Shown: positions 36,101-44,491, counted from the stretch's first letter. The stretch: DNA of 53,111 nucleotides from CAZWRN01 sp964446685 (GCA_964446685.1 CAYUPO010000009.1:1-53111), one strand, 5' to 3'. The notes: generated from the letters alone by a model not told the origin. Translations and numbers: made by a program.

Positions 36101-38688
36101 GTAATGCGGCTTCAAGAACGATATTTGGAGCTGAAAGTGTGGCAGCCAGTGGTGATAGTGATGAATTTATTTTATGGTCAACGCCAAATGCAACTCAAAC
36201 ATTATCGGTCGTTACCAATGGCTCGACCAGAGCTACTTCAACCGGAACAATTCCCTTAAATACCTGGACTCATGTGGCAGTTACCAGAGTCGGTTCGGCA
36301 ATCAGTTTATATATAAATGGAGCTTTGGATGGCACAGGAACTGACGCCACCGCCTTATCTTTTGAAGCCGGATGTAATTTATATATTGGTGGTGATCCCA
36401 CTAATGGATGCGATGAAAGTAACACCTTAGCCAGCAATTTTTATGGTTCAATTGATGAGGTAAAAGTCTACAATTACGGACAAACAACTAACCAGATTAC
36501 TGAAAATATGAATGCCGGACATCCGGCACCCGGATCTCCTGTTGGAACTCCTCTGGGGTATTGGAAGTTTGATGAAGGATTTGGTACAACGGCGAATAAT
36601 TCAGGTAATCTTGGATCAACTATCAATGGAACTCTAACAAATATGGCTTCCCCAGCTACTTCAACTTCAGGATGGACTGCTTCAGCTAAATATAACAAAG
36701 GCTTAAATTTTGACGCCTCCAATGATTATATTGATATGGGATCACCAGCCATAATTGACGATTTAACTACAAAATCAATTTCCACCTGGATTAATCTGAC
36801 AAATACACCATCAGTAAATTATAGAATTATTGGAAAAACAGATAATTTAGGGGGATCTGGCTGGGGTCTATATATTGACTCTTCAAGGAGATTTGGTGCC
36901 TTTAGTGATTATAATCCTACTGATGCCAGCAGCTTCTGCAATACTGGGGTATCACTTAATACATGGACTCATCTAACCGCAACATTTGATCCGGTTACTG
37001 CTAAATGGCAGCTCTACATGAATGGACAGGAATGCATTTATAATACTCAGACTGCCGGTACCAGTGCTGCATTTACTGATGCTTCGAGTTCACTGGTCAT
37101 TGGAGGGGTGGTTTCTGCTTCACGCTATTTTTCAGGCACAATAGATGAAGTTAAACTATATTCCCAGACACTAACTCCAGCTCAGGTAAAACTGGATATG
37201 AACCGTGGCCAAGCCCAGGTGATGGGAGCAACTTCCAGTAACAGTAATTTTGGATCGACAAATATTGATAACACTGCATCAAGAACTGCTAATTCGGCTG
37301 CCTCAGAATATTGTATTCCAGGAGACTCAACTACCTGTACTGCTCCGGTTGGTAGGTGGAATTTGGAAGAAGGGTCAGGTACAACAGCAAATGATAGCAG
37401 TGGCAATGCAAATACAGGTACTATTACTGCAGGTGCTGGTGCCTATACTAAAGGTAAAATTGGTAAAGGCTACAGTTTTGATAGTGCCGATACAATTATT
37501 GATGCTGGATCTGGTAGCGTTTTGGACAACCTACCAGCAGCTGGAATGACTACTGAATTGTGGTATTACCCACGAAGCCTGGGTGAATCAAGTGTGGGAT
37601 TTATATTATCTAAAAATACCGGAGCTAGCCAAAATCAGGGATGGTTTTTACTCAATGTTGCCACCAATAGCTTACAGTTTGTAGTTGATGGTTCAACCGA
37701 TCTGGTTGTCCAAACTTCTAACAATTCCATTACTTTAAATACCTGGAATCATATCTCACTCTCATGGAATGGAACATTTACCAGTGCCAGTTCGGTTCAT
37801 ATTTATGTCAATGGAGTTGAAACAGGCTATCAGACCCAAACAAATGGGGCGACCAGAGTTGATGATGCTGCTTCCAATTTTTATATTGGAAATAGCTCAA
37901 CTCAAAACAGAACTGTTGATGGCGTGATTGATGATGTCAGAATCTTCAATTATTCCAGGACAGCTGCCCAAATTGCCTGGGACTATAACAAAGGACTCCC
38001 ATTAGCTCATTACAAAATGGATGAATGTCAGGGTACAACCATCAATAATTCCATCAGTAGCAGTTTTGTGGGGACATTAACAATCGGAGGATCCGGAACT
38101 AATACCGCAGCTGGCACCTGTAATTCATCCGGTGCCTGGTTTAATGGAGTATCAGGCAAAAGAAACTATTCGATTAATCTGGATGGGACCGATGATTATA
38201 TAACTCTGGCCAATGGTTCATCCTTTCCAGCCAATAATGTATCCCAAAGTATCTCTGCCTGGTTTTATTACCCAACTACGCCAGTCACAACAGCAACAAT
38301 TGTTTCCCTGGTCAACACTGGATCGACATCAATCACTACAATGCAGGTTAGATCCGGAAATATCGGCGTTTTTAAATGGGGTGGGACGACCTTAGCTGCT
38401 ACACCACAACCGGCACAAGCGACCTGGCATCATGTGGTTTATACCTTTGATGGTACAACCCATTCGCTCTATTTGAACGGACGATTAGCTAACACATCAA
38501 CTACTGCAGCCAATACAGCCACCCCAAATGCGGCATATATTGGTGACTACACTTCCTCAGGTGGAGAAAGATGGCCGGGTAAAATAGATGATGTTAAAAT
38601 TTTTAATTATTCTTTAACCAAGCAACAAGCCCTGGCCATATACAATGACGGTATAGTCAGATACGGACCGGTGACCAACGCTCCTTAA
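33124..38688 (+). CDS. Secreted DUF2341 plus seven-LamG surface protein, paralogue 3
   Basis: 1854 residues from the ATG at 33124. This matches the start of the paralogue (MATILPMKKH versus MASILPMKIH); an upstream TTG would lie in the promoter. It has an export segment and ADAA-WFNDNW, then DUF2341 (LTYLIT-type helix, CQDLRFTSQSGE, MYMYYGNPS). Seven LamG domains begin near residues 218, 462, 703, 922, 1145, 1409 and 1628; the first is extra compared with the paralogues. The first and sixth share GQNQGWFLLN/SQNQGWFLLN and LQFVVDGSTDLVVQTSN, so one probably arose by copying the other. EELCVAGKC precedes the second domain. The protein ends RYGPVTNAP, without an LPXTG tail. Confidence 0.9.
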   Translation: MATILPMKKHQPSTISHQLSFKTDCFAFTTIFISLMAKSQSHISLLSPIYKALPRPNQAGFIRLTKKTLVTYLITFLVFSGTGLFYLFNPFGTSQADAAWFNDNWSYRQVGTITVTSSASDITDLQTLITVDTSTLITAEKLQSSCQDLRFTSQSGETLPYYIDSGCNTASTKIWVLADLVPKNTTTYTMYMYYGNPSAVAGSGVSFPNYNLLQGLVGYWTGNESSWNGTSGEVKDSSVNGNNGTATGGLSTTTGKYGNSGDWDSTDDAVSLGSPSVVDNLPASGMTVSAWIYPDTLGQGGVGFVTAKNTGAGQNQGWFLLNYTGNTLQFVVDGSTDLVVQTSNSTISLGAWNHVVLSWDGVITTASSVDIYVNGVEVGYQVQTNGAGRVDDASSSLYIGNASTSNRTFDGKIDDYRLYNRALTSIEVSNLYTSPGSITTTATTTSNPSTSFATEQKGPSTTLYWKLNDNTVGTAEDSTTNALDGTHNNTPTIKSEELCVAGKCLYFDGSNNENVSLADNAKLDFAASDSFSVSAWVKRSGSSSAINYILSKADTTNGGYKLWMDASGDLCFGVDDDASWTPDDSACTSAVEFDDNQWHLVTGVKSATTSITLFVDGNQRAQDAAIAATGTLANTNAFYVGVDRDGTTNEWLGFIDEVKIYNQALSAAQITANYNSRSNPEGVSSALGENTQNMPAALSNGLVGYWKVDESSGNISDSSGNSNTLTNNNTVSFTTGKYGNGGSFASASSETFSVADGSQSGLEGMSELSISLWVNPTTFADNSHMVVKDNTNGQCSFLLNYGFNGQINFFACSSGFYGSGIQNSASANNLISTNNWSHIVVTSKGGVARLYKNGVEQVSGDFPRTDTSSSIFNSTSAFSLGGGTSNSVTSYMNGKLDDVRIYNRGLSPAEVTQLYNWAPGPLAYWRMDEGTGSSVADQSGNAYTATLVGSPAWAQGKYGKSTVYDSSAGKYAYATNALAVNDFTYSAWINMSSNAASRTIFGAESVAASGDSDEFILWSTPNATQTLSVVTNGSTRATSTGTIPLNTWTHVAVTRVGSAISLYINGALDGTGTDATALSFEAGCNLYIGGDPTNGCDESNTLASNFYGSIDEVKVYNYGQTTNQITENMNAGHPAPGSPVGTPLGYWKFDEGFGTTANNSGNLGSTINGTLTNMASPATSTSGWTASAKYNKGLNFDASNDYIDMGSPAIIDDLTTKSISTWINLTNTPSVNYRIIGKTDNLGGSGWGLYIDSSRRFGAFSDYNPTDASSFCNTGVSLNTWTHLTATFDPVTAKWQLYMNGQECIYNTQTAGTSAAFTDASSSLVIGGVVSASRYFSGTIDEVKLYSQTLTPAQVKLDMNRGQAQVMGATSSNSNFGSTNIDNTASRTANSAASEYCIPGDSTTCTAPVGRWNLEEGSGTTANDSSGNANTGTITAGAGAYTKGKIGKGYSFDSADTIIDAGSGSVLDNLPAAGMTTELWYYPRSLGESSVGFILSKNTGASQNQGWFLLNVATNSLQFVVDGSTDLVVQTSNNSITLNTWNHISLSWNGTFTSASSVHIYVNGVETGYQTQTNGATRVDDAASNFYIGNSSTQNRTVDGVIDDVRIFNYSRTAAQIAWDYNKGLPLAHYKMDECQGTTINNSISSSFVGTLTIGGSGTNTAAGTCNSSGAWFNGVSGKRNYSINLDGTDDYITLANGSSFPANNVSQSISAWFYYPTTPVTTATIVSLVNTGSTSITTMQVRSGNIGVFKWGGTTLAATPQPAQATWHHVVYTFDGTTHSLYLNGRLANTSTTAANTATPNAAYIGDYTSSGGERWPGKIDDVKIFNYSLTKQQALAIYNDGIVRYGPVTNAP

Positions 38689-38691
38689 AAC

Positions 38692-38720
38692 TTGACCTCT
38701 TAACTAAAATAAGGTATTAA
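38692..38720 (+). promoter_or_regulatory. Promoter of the cohesin/CBM-like gene
   Basis: TTGACC (38692-38697), 17 bp and TATTAA (38715-38720). The predicted leader is about 47 nt and includes GGAG before the ATG. Confidence 0.45.
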
Positions 38721-38773
38721 TAAGCCTGTTACAGTCTGCCCCTATTGGACCCAATGATCATCCCGGAGCAGAT

Positions 38774-39754
38774 ATGTATTTTCCCAAAAAACTCTTTAGA
38801 TTTTTATCTCACTTGTCTGTAATTATATTTATCATTGGTCTGTTTTTGTTTGATTTTTCTTCACTTGACCGTCCTGCTTCCTTAGCTCAGTCACCGGATG
38901 AAGTTAAATTATATTTACAGTCTTCCTCTCCAACAGTCACCAAAGGTGACACTTTTATGATGGAGATTTTGCTTGATACTAATGGTCAATCCTTTAATGC
39001 TGTACAGGCTGAAATTGCCTATCCTGCTAGTCTTTTGTCACTTGTCACTATTGATACTGCTTCATCAGCCTTTGGGGCCGATATGCTTAATTTTGGGGCT
39101 GAGGGAAAAGTTTCAATAGTCCGCGGATCATTTACACCTGTTACAGGAAATGGCTTAGTGGTTGCCAAACTGACATTTAAAGCAGCTGATTCTGGTCAGG
39201 CTGAATTAGCTTTCCAGACAGATTCTGCAGTTGTAAATAGTCAGACTAACAGCCTGACTTCCTCTCCCGGATTGGTGATTATAATAAATCCATCTTTGCC
39301 TTTGCCCTCCGCTTCTGTTTTACCTTCTGCATCCCCCATCACAACCAGCAGTCGTCTGGCAATTTATGCTGCCGGAACACAGGTAGCAAATATTTATCCG
39401 ACTTTAAAACTACAAGTTCAAAATCCTAAAACAAAGAGATGGGAAGATAAAAAAAGTTTTACTAATGTCAGAGGAAATCCATCAGACAGAACCTTTGTTA
39501 AGTTTATTTATACTCATCCAACTAAACTTAATTTAGAACAAATCCGTTTAGTTTTTACCAATGACAAATATCTGCCAAAGCAAAACCAGGACCGGAATCT
39601 GAGGATCGATAAAATCATTTTAGATGGAATTGATTACCAAACAGAACACCCTCAGACATTTTCAACGGGCAGCTGGAATTCTGAAACAGGATGCCAAGCC
39701 GGAAATAAATCTTCAGAATGGCTGCAGTGCAACGGGTATTTTCAGTTTAGGTAG
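38774..39754 (+). CDS. Secreted cohesin-like plus carbohydrate-binding-like protein
   Basis: 326 residues. The signal peptide spans about 1-38 (ending SLAQS). Residues about 45-175 have the cohesin pattern: KGDTFMMEILLDTNGQSFNAV, EIAYPASLLSL, VVAKLTFKAADSGQAEL, ending with a beta strand. A Pro/Ser linker (about 177-193) leads to a C-terminal domain (IYAAGTQVANIYPTLKLQV, LRIDKIILDGIDYQTEHP, two cysteines near the end). It resembles small Ca-dependent xylan-type carbohydrate-binding modules. Cohesins bind dockerins or, in non-cellulosomal bacteria, act as general surface adhesion modules. A GGAG lies just before the ATG. The CBM call is tentative, the cohesin-like call firmer. Confidence 0.7.
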   Translation: MYFPKKLFRFLSHLSVIIFIIGLFLFDFSSLDRPASLAQSPDEVKLYLQSSSPTVTKGDTFMMEILLDTNGQSFNAVQAEIAYPASLLSLVTIDTASSAFGADMLNFGAEGKVSIVRGSFTPVTGNGLVVAKLTFKAADSGQAELAFQTDSAVVNSQTNSLTSSPGLVIIINPSLPLPSASVLPSASPITTSSRLAIYAAGTQVANIYPTLKLQVQNPKTKRWEDKKSFTNVRGNPSDRTFVKFIYTHPTKLNLEQIRLVFTNDKYLPKQNQDRNLRIDKIILDGIDYQTEHPQTFSTGSWNSETGCQAGNKSSEWLQCNGYFQFR

Positions 39755-39782
39755 AATCCTCTATCGTAACTTTCATTTACTG

Positions 39783-39872
39783 TGTCATCTCGAGCGAGGA
39801 GCGAGAGATCTCATGATTAAAACAAGTTAATTCCTTTTTAGTCTTGAGATTTCTCACTTCGTTCGAAATGAC
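39783..39872. terminator. Inverted repeat between convergent genes
   Basis: GTCATCTCGAGCGAGGAGCG and a complementary arm ending TTCGTTCGAAATGAC form a long imperfect hairpin between two converging genes. It could terminate both. The sequence type (gtcatttcgagcg…) is a common dispersed intergenic repeat in bacteria. Confidence 0.6.
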
Positions 39873-39891
39873 AAAGACGCTAGATGACATG

Positions 39892-40842
39892 TTAGGCTTT
39901 GTTATTCTCTTTTTGTTTAAACCATTCAACCGTTTGAGCCAATCCCTTATCCAAGCTGGTTTTAATTTCCCAGTCTGTTGCCTCTTTTAGCTTTTGATTT
40001 GAAGCATAGGTTGCCATCACATCTCCTGACCTGTTGCCTTTATCTTCAATTTCCAACTTATATCCAAATATATCAGACAGTTTGTTTACTACATCAATAA
40101 CTTTGGTTCCCTGTCCTGTACTGACATTAAAGACGTTATAACCGGAGAGAGGTAAAACCGCTACATGAGCTGCTGCCAGATCCTCTATGTAAATAAAATC
40201 CCTTTCCTGCTCCCCTTTCCAATACAGTGGAATTGCAGTGTGTTCCAGTCCCGCTTTGATAAAGTTTGGAATGGCATGAACTTCCGGTTGATGATCTTCT
40301 CCCGGACCATATGGATTGAAATATCGCAGTATCGTGGTATCAAAACCGTCTGTTTTATGAAAGCTCTGGCAGAGGGCTTCAATAGCAATTTTGGTTGCAC
40401 CATATGGGTTAGCTGCATCAAGAGGCGCATCTTCACCGATTGGCAGGGATTTGGGGTTTCCATAAACAGTAGCACTTGAGGAAAAAATGATTTTTTTGAC
40501 GCCGGCTTCGCGCATACAGGTTAGTAAAGTACCTGCTCCCATCACATTATTGTCTAAGTATTTAAGCGGATTTTTGACTGATTCTTCGACCGCTAAAAAG
40601 GAAGCCATGTGAATAACTGCATCAACCCCTTTCAGGCTTTCTGTCAGCAATTTTGCGTCTTTAATATCTCCTGCTATAGTCGTTAGTCGTTGGTCTTTAG
40701 TCGTTAAATTGGTTTCATCCAAAGTAGGCTGCTTGGTAGTGCTGTAGTTGTCATACACCACTACCTCTTCCCCTTTTTCAAGTAGCTGTCTGGTGATATG
40801 TGAGCCGATAAAGCCGGCACCGCCGGTGATAAGTATCTTCAT
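39892..40842 (-). CDS. galE: NAD-dependent UDP-sugar epimerase (GalE-like)
   Basis: 316 residues, an extended short-chain dehydrogenase/reductase. The Rossmann motif is TGGAGFIGSH near residue 7. D-NYSTT follows the second strand. The catalytic set is visible: SSSATVYG and Y-G-A-T-K (NPYGATKIAIEAL). C-terminal substrate-binding residues lie around RYFNPYGPGEDHQPEVHAIPNFI and ERDFIYIEDLA. GalE interconverts UDP-glucose and UDP-galactose. Relatives act on UDP-GlcNAc or uronic acids, and sequence reading alone does not settle the substrate. It would supply sugars for the two glycosyltransferases. TAAGAT is 6 nt before the ATG, without a Shine-Dalgarno sequence. Confidence 0.88.
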   Translation of the reverse strand: MKILITGGAGFIGSHITRQLLEKGEEVVVYDNYSTTKQPTLDETNLTTKDQRLTTIAGDIKDAKLLTESLKGVDAVIHMASFLAVEESVKNPLKYLDNNVMGAGTLLTCMREAGVKKIIFSSSATVYGNPKSLPIGEDAPLDAANPYGATKIAIEALCQSFHKTDGFDTTILRYFNPYGPGEDHQPEVHAIPNFIKAGLEHTAIPLYWKGEQERDFIYIEDLAAAHVAVLPLSGYNVFNVSTGQGTKVIDVVNKLSDIFGYKLEIEDKGNRSGDVMATYASNQKLKEATDWEIKTSLDKGLAQTVEWFKQKENNKA

Positions 40843-40848
40843 AGGAAT

Positions 40849-40854
40849 ATCTTA
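40849..40854 (-). promoter_or_regulatory. -10 box of the epimerase gene
   Basis: TAAGAT exactly 6 nt before the ATG at 40842. Part of the leaderless pattern. Confidence 0.35.
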
Positions 40855-40889
40855 AACTATAAGTGTGATAAGGGGTATAGGGGAAATAC

Positions 40890-41035
40890 TTAGTTAGAAG
40901 TGAGAGGTTAGAGATGCGAAGCTAGATATGGATGTTGGATGATAGAAAATATTAAATGATGCCTTCATCAGAGTTGATTGATCCAACTTCTCACCTCTTT
41001 GTCTAGATTCTCACTTCTCACATCCCAATTCTATC
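40890..41035. repeat. Inverted 'gaagtgagagg / cctctcacttc' words
   Basis: gttagaagtgagaggttag (from 40894) is complementary in kind to ttctcacctctttgtctag and attctcacttctcacatc near 40986-41026. They form a long imperfect hairpin between mreB and the epimerase gene. Confidence 0.6.
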
Positions 41036-41037
41036 GT

Positions 41038-42054
41038 CTATCTCTTGCTGACGGATCTTTTGTAAAGGTCCAGGTTCTCCAAAGCTATCCCTGTGCCTAA
41101 TGCTACTGACAAAAGTGGTTTTTCGGCAATATGACAGGGCACGCCTGTTTCATGAGTCATCAGCTTATCCAGATTATAAAGCATTGAAGTGCCGCCTGAC
41201 ATCACAATCCCTTTATCAATAATATCAGATGCCAGCTCTGGGGGTGTCTGCTCCAGCACTGCTTTGACAGCATTAATGATTTTGCGCAGCGGATCCTGAA
41301 TTGCTTCATTCACTTCAGCTGAATTTACAACAATTGTTTTAGGCAGTCCGCTGGAAGCATCCCGGCCTCTGACCTCCATCTCTTTGATCTCTGAGTTTTT
41401 TGGCGGTAAAGCATTTCCAATATTAATTTTAATCGCCTCTGACTGATGTTCACCAATTATTAAGCCATGCTTACGCCTGACAAAGGAGATAATCGCTTCG
41501 TCTATTTTATTTCCTCCCACTCTGAAGGAATTATGGACCACAACTCCGCCTAATGAAATCACAGCCGCCTCAACTGTTCCTCCGCCAATATCAACGATCA
41601 TATTGCCTGAAGCGTTGGCAATTGGGATATTGGATCCAATGGCTGCAGCCAGAGGCTCATCTATCAGAAAAGCAGTTTTAGCTCCGGCAGAAATTGCAGC
41701 ATCCATTACCGCCCGCCTCTCAACACTGGTCACACCAGCCGGAACACAGATCATAACTTCCGGTTTAAAAAATCTGTTGCCACCGACCACTTTATCGATA
41801 AAAAATCGCAGCATTGCTTCAGTAATGACATAATCAGCGATAACCCCGTCCCGCATCGGACGTGAAGCAGTAATATTGCCGGGAGTTCTACCAAGCATCT
41901 CCTTGGCTTCATTACCAACCGCCAAGACCCGGTTATCGATTGTTGAAACAGCTACCACGGTCGGTTCATTCATCACAATCCCTTCGCCAGCCACATACAC
42001 TAATGAATTAGCTGTTCCAAGATCTATACCGATACGTTTTGAAAATTTAAACAT
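41038..42054 (-). CDS. mreB: Rod-shape-determining actin homologue MreB
   Basis: 338 residues, full length. Actin-fold ATP-binding motifs are all present: GIDLGTANSLVYVAGEGIV (phosphate 1), MIVDIGGGTVEAAVISLGG (phosphate 2) and GIVMSGGTSMLYNLDKLM (adenosine). VNEPTVVAV-like and PVIADYVITEAMLRFFI-like segments are also typical. MreB filaments guide lateral cell-wall synthesis under the membrane. mreC/mreD are not next to it, which is unusual compared with model bacteria. No Shine-Dalgarno sequence precedes the ATG; the upstream 130 bp carry an inverted word repeat. Confidence 0.95.
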   Translation of the reverse strand: MFKFSKRIGIDLGTANSLVYVAGEGIVMNEPTVVAVSTIDNRVLAVGNEAKEMLGRTPGNITASRPMRDGVIADYVITEAMLRFFIDKVVGGNRFFKPEVMICVPAGVTSVERRAVMDAAISAGAKTAFLIDEPLAAAIGSNIPIANASGNMIVDIGGGTVEAAVISLGGVVVHNSFRVGGNKIDEAIISFVRRKHGLIIGEHQSEAIKINIGNALPPKNSEIKEMEVRGRDASSGLPKTIVVNSAEVNEAIQDPLRKIINAVKAVLEQTPPELASDIIDKGIVMSGGTSMLYNLDKLMTHETGVPCHIAEKPLLSVALGTGIALENLDLYKRSVSKR

Positions 42055-42060
42055 GTTTAA

Positions 42061-42187
42061 TAAGGAGTTAGTTGTCAGGTTTCAGTGGTCTGTTTTCAGA
42101 GATAAGTTGTTCGGTTTTCAGTAGAATCAGTCAACCGGCAACTGAAAAACAACTTCCTGATATCCGAAAACAGAAAACCGATAACTG
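42061..42187. repeat. Inverted 'cggttttcag' word repeat upstream of mreB
   Basis: ggtctgttttcag, gttcggttttcag, and the complements caactgaaaaacaac and ccgaaaacagaaaaccgataactg form a long imperfect stem. It is the same family as 2706-2822 between rplJ and rplL. Confidence 0.65.
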
Positions 42188-42254
42188 AGTGCTACCTAAC
42201 CTATAAATAATACCTTAAGGGGAACCATGTCACAAGATATACTAAAGAGGTTAA

Positions 42255-42358
42255 TGAATATCAATATCTAATTTCTAATTTCTAATTTCTAATTTCGTAG
42301 TATGAAGGCTTTCCTTAAACCTAAGTTTGGGAATTTGATATTGGATATTTGATATTCT
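42255..42358. repeat. 'aatttct' and 'gatattgg' word arrays
   Basis: ctaatttctaatttctaattt is repeated about four times, then gatattggatatttgatattc. The first word recurs at 48674-48705 and the second at 43600-43695. Confidence 0.7.
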
Positions 42359-43565
42359 ACTTGAGGTTTATTCCGTACAGATTTGGCTGGGAAGCGGTGG
42401 CTGTTGGGAGTGAAGAAATGGCTACTACTCTTGAGCTGTCTGCCCATGGATAAACTGTTTCCGGGTCAAGATTGCCAAAGTAGATTTCTGATTTATTCAT
42501 CCCGTCAAATTCCAGGATTGAGATCTTTACCGCAGGGAAAGTGGATTTGGCGATTTGCCCACTTCTGGTCGCCTGATCCACAGCGGCTCTAACTTTGTCT
42601 TCTTCTTTTTTATCATATTCAATCATCACCAGATGCTCCCCTGTTGGCAACCAACGGTAGATCTGAGCTGAAGGAAGATCATAGGTTTTATTCGTTAGCA
42701 GGTCTGCCACTGACATATTTGGGTTGTTTGGTTTTTGATAAAGGATCTTGGTGTCATCAATGTTCCATTTCAGATCAGCTGAATCTGAAGCTGTATTTCT
42801 GATCACCGGATCTTTAATCAGCTGCAGTTTGGCTAGTCTGTTTTTTGATTCAGTCTCATCCCAGGTCTGAATGGTGGCTGACTTAGTCGGAGTAATATCC
42901 CGGGGCGGATCATTAAGTCTGTCAGTTTCTAAAAGCAGAGTTCGGTCTGGGAAAGTAACCATGATCTGACTGGAATCAGGCGACCACCTAAAAGAAGCTT
43001 TTGAATAATCAATTTCCCCTGCTACAACTACCTGTCTGTTTTGTTCACCCTGAGCAAATCCAAGGTTGTTACTGGTTGGCATCTGCCAGACCCAGACACC
43101 GCTTTTTTTGCTGATAGTTGGATTTGGGTCGCCATTATTAGGCACAATGTAAGCCATTTTCAGCTGATCAGGAGACAGAATTGGATTGGCAGCTCCGGAA
43201 TAAGTCATCGGATAAAATGTCGGAATAGCCCGGAAAAGAGTCGCTTTAACCTGAGTTACAAGTCCTTCATTAACATCAATTTTTTTCTCCCAGGGAATAT
43301 AACCTTCTTTAACGATTTTTACAGAATAAGAGCCAGGCTGAAGTGAATTAATCGGACCGTCAGTCACCGAGGTCAGATGACCGTCAAGATAAACCGAGGC
43401 TTGGTCAGGCAGGGATTTGACAGACATGATTCCGGTGCCTGCAATAGTCCCGGTTGAAGGAGAAACCCGGTAGCCTTTAGCAAAAAATACTGCTAAACCA
43501 GCGATTAAACCAATCACCAGTAGCATCAGGATAGTAAACAAAAAACGCTTTCTCAGCAATGGCAT
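42357..43565 (-). CDS. Membrane-anchored PEGA-domain protein with propeller-like part
   Basis: 402 residues from the ATG at 43565. A start 96 bp upstream would run through the gene's own -10 box TACAAT and a repeat tract. One membrane segment lies at about 7-30. A PEGA domain follows (about 45-110: IMSVKSLPDQASVYLDGHLT, SLQPGSYSVKIVKEGYIPWEKKI). The rest (about 120-402) has recurring ILSPDQLKMAYI / FRWSPDSSQIMVTF / LKWNIDDTKILYQ strands, like TolB/WD40-type beta propellers. The protein probably lies outside the membrane and may bind wall or surface proteins. The sortase gene upstream (131 bp away) is in the same orientation. Confidence 0.75.
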   Translation of the reverse strand: MPLLRKRFLFTILMLLVIGLIAGLAVFFAKGYRVSPSTGTIAGTGIMSVKSLPDQASVYLDGHLTSVTDGPINSLQPGSYSVKIVKEGYIPWEKKIDVNEGLVTQVKATLFRAIPTFYPMTYSGAANPILSPDQLKMAYIVPNNGDPNPTISKKSGVWVWQMPTSNNLGFAQGEQNRQVVVAGEIDYSKASFRWSPDSSQIMVTFPDRTLLLETDRLNDPPRDITPTKSATIQTWDETESKNRLAKLQLIKDPVIRNTASDSADLKWNIDDTKILYQKPNNPNMSVADLLTNKTYDLPSAQIYRWLPTGEHLVMIEYDKKEEDKVRAAVDQATRSGQIAKSTFPAVKISILEFDGMNKSEIYFGNLDPETVYPWADSSRVVAISSLPTATASQPNLYGINLK

Positions 43566-43571
43566 ACAGAT

Positions 43572-43577
43572 ATTGTA
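43572..43577 (-). promoter_or_regulatory. -10 box of the PEGA gene
   Basis: TACAAT exactly 6 nt before the ATG at 43565; no Shine-Dalgarno sequence. It supports choosing this start codon. Confidence 0.5.
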
Positions 43578-43599
43578 CAAGAATAAAATAACAAATACT

Positions 43600-43695
43600 A
43601 CCAATATGAGAAATATCGGATAAATATCCAATATCAAATAAGTACCAATATCTAATATCAAATAACGAGATTTGGATATTGGATATTAGATATTT
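43600..43695. repeat. 'ccaatatcaaat / gatattgg' inverted words
   Basis: aaatatccaatatcaaataag and accaatatctaatatcaaa oppose gatttggatattggatatt, forming a hairpin between the sortase and PEGA genes. Confidence 0.65.
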
Positions 43696-43696
43696 C

Positions 43697-44452
43697 TCAG
43701 GTTCCCGCCAGCTTCGCTCGGATAATCAGGCGATTCAGCAAAGTGCCAGGCGGATCACAGGTTTGCAGGGTGAGAACGGGCTTGTTGTAGCGGTTGGCTA
43801 AAAATGAAATATCATTTGGTTTGGTGACAGTTTTGTCAAAAACAATATAGTCATATCGTCTGCCCTGGTAAAATACGATTACTCGATCCCCCGGCACCAG
43901 TTCACGCAGCAGATAAAAAATAGCGTTGTATCTGGCGATATTCCAGGGCGCATCTGTTGAATGGCTGAAGATATAAATATTGCCTGGTTCTCCCGGAATA
44001 GTTGAACCTTTAGCCTCGACAACTCCTTCCTGCAGTGCTTTGATGTACGATTTTTCATCAGCCGGATCAACCTGAGGAATTACTTTAGCATTGGCATTTA
44101 TTTTTTCAATGACTATTCCATACTCAGTTGATAAGGGTTTAATTAAATTTTCACTGCCGACCAGATCACCAAATCCGGTACCATCATCCGGAGTTCCTGA
44201 TCCTGAAGGAAAGGGCAGATCGGTGATACCTTCGGAAGTCACGACTTGCTGAGGCAGAGTATGCTGAACATTAAAGATTTGATCTTTCCGGTAATTAAAC
44301 TCAGCATAGGCAATCGGACCAAACTGAGCCAGGGTGGCAAAACTTCCGGCAAAAACAGCAAAATAAGCCACAAAGCGCAGTGCAAACAGCTTCATATAAC
44401 GCTGAGACGGATATTCCTTATTACGAACTTTCTGGATAAGATATCTGACCAT
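43697..44452 (-). CDS. Sortase
   Basis: 251 residues with an N-terminal membrane helix (about 24-50). The catalytic triad is visible in the sortase fold: His164 in IFSHSTDAPWN, Cys232 in LTLQTCDPPGT and Arg241 in LLNRLII. Sortases cleave a C-terminal sorting motif and attach proteins to the wall or to pilins. None of the large surface proteins here has a classical LPXTG-hydrophobic-basic tail, so the substrate must be elsewhere or carry another signal. TATAAT is exactly 6 nt before the ATG, with TTGACA further upstream. Confidence 0.88.
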   Translation of the reverse strand: MVRYLIQKVRNKEYPSQRYMKLFALRFVAYFAVFAGSFATLAQFGPIAYAEFNYRKDQIFNVQHTLPQQVVTSEGITDLPFPSGSGTPDDGTGFGDLVGSENLIKPLSTEYGIVIEKINANAKVIPQVDPADEKSYIKALQEGVVEAKGSTIPGEPGNIYIFSHSTDAPWNIARYNAIFYLLRELVPGDRVIVFYQGRRYDYIVFDKTVTKPNDISFLANRYNKPVLTLQTCDPPGTLLNRLIIRAKLAGT

Positions 44453-44458
44453 AGGATT

Positions 44459-44491
44459 ATTATACAGTAGTCAGCTAAGGGATGATGTCAA
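44459..44491 (-). promoter_or_regulatory. Promoter of the sortase gene
   Basis: TATAAT (44459-44464) is exactly 6 nt before the ATG at 44452, and TTGACA is at 44486-44491. The 21-bp spacer is long. Taking the overlapping TACTGT as the -10 gives 16 bp. The same CTACTGTATA(A/T)T string precedes the LamG genes at 27621 and 33124. Confidence 0.55.
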
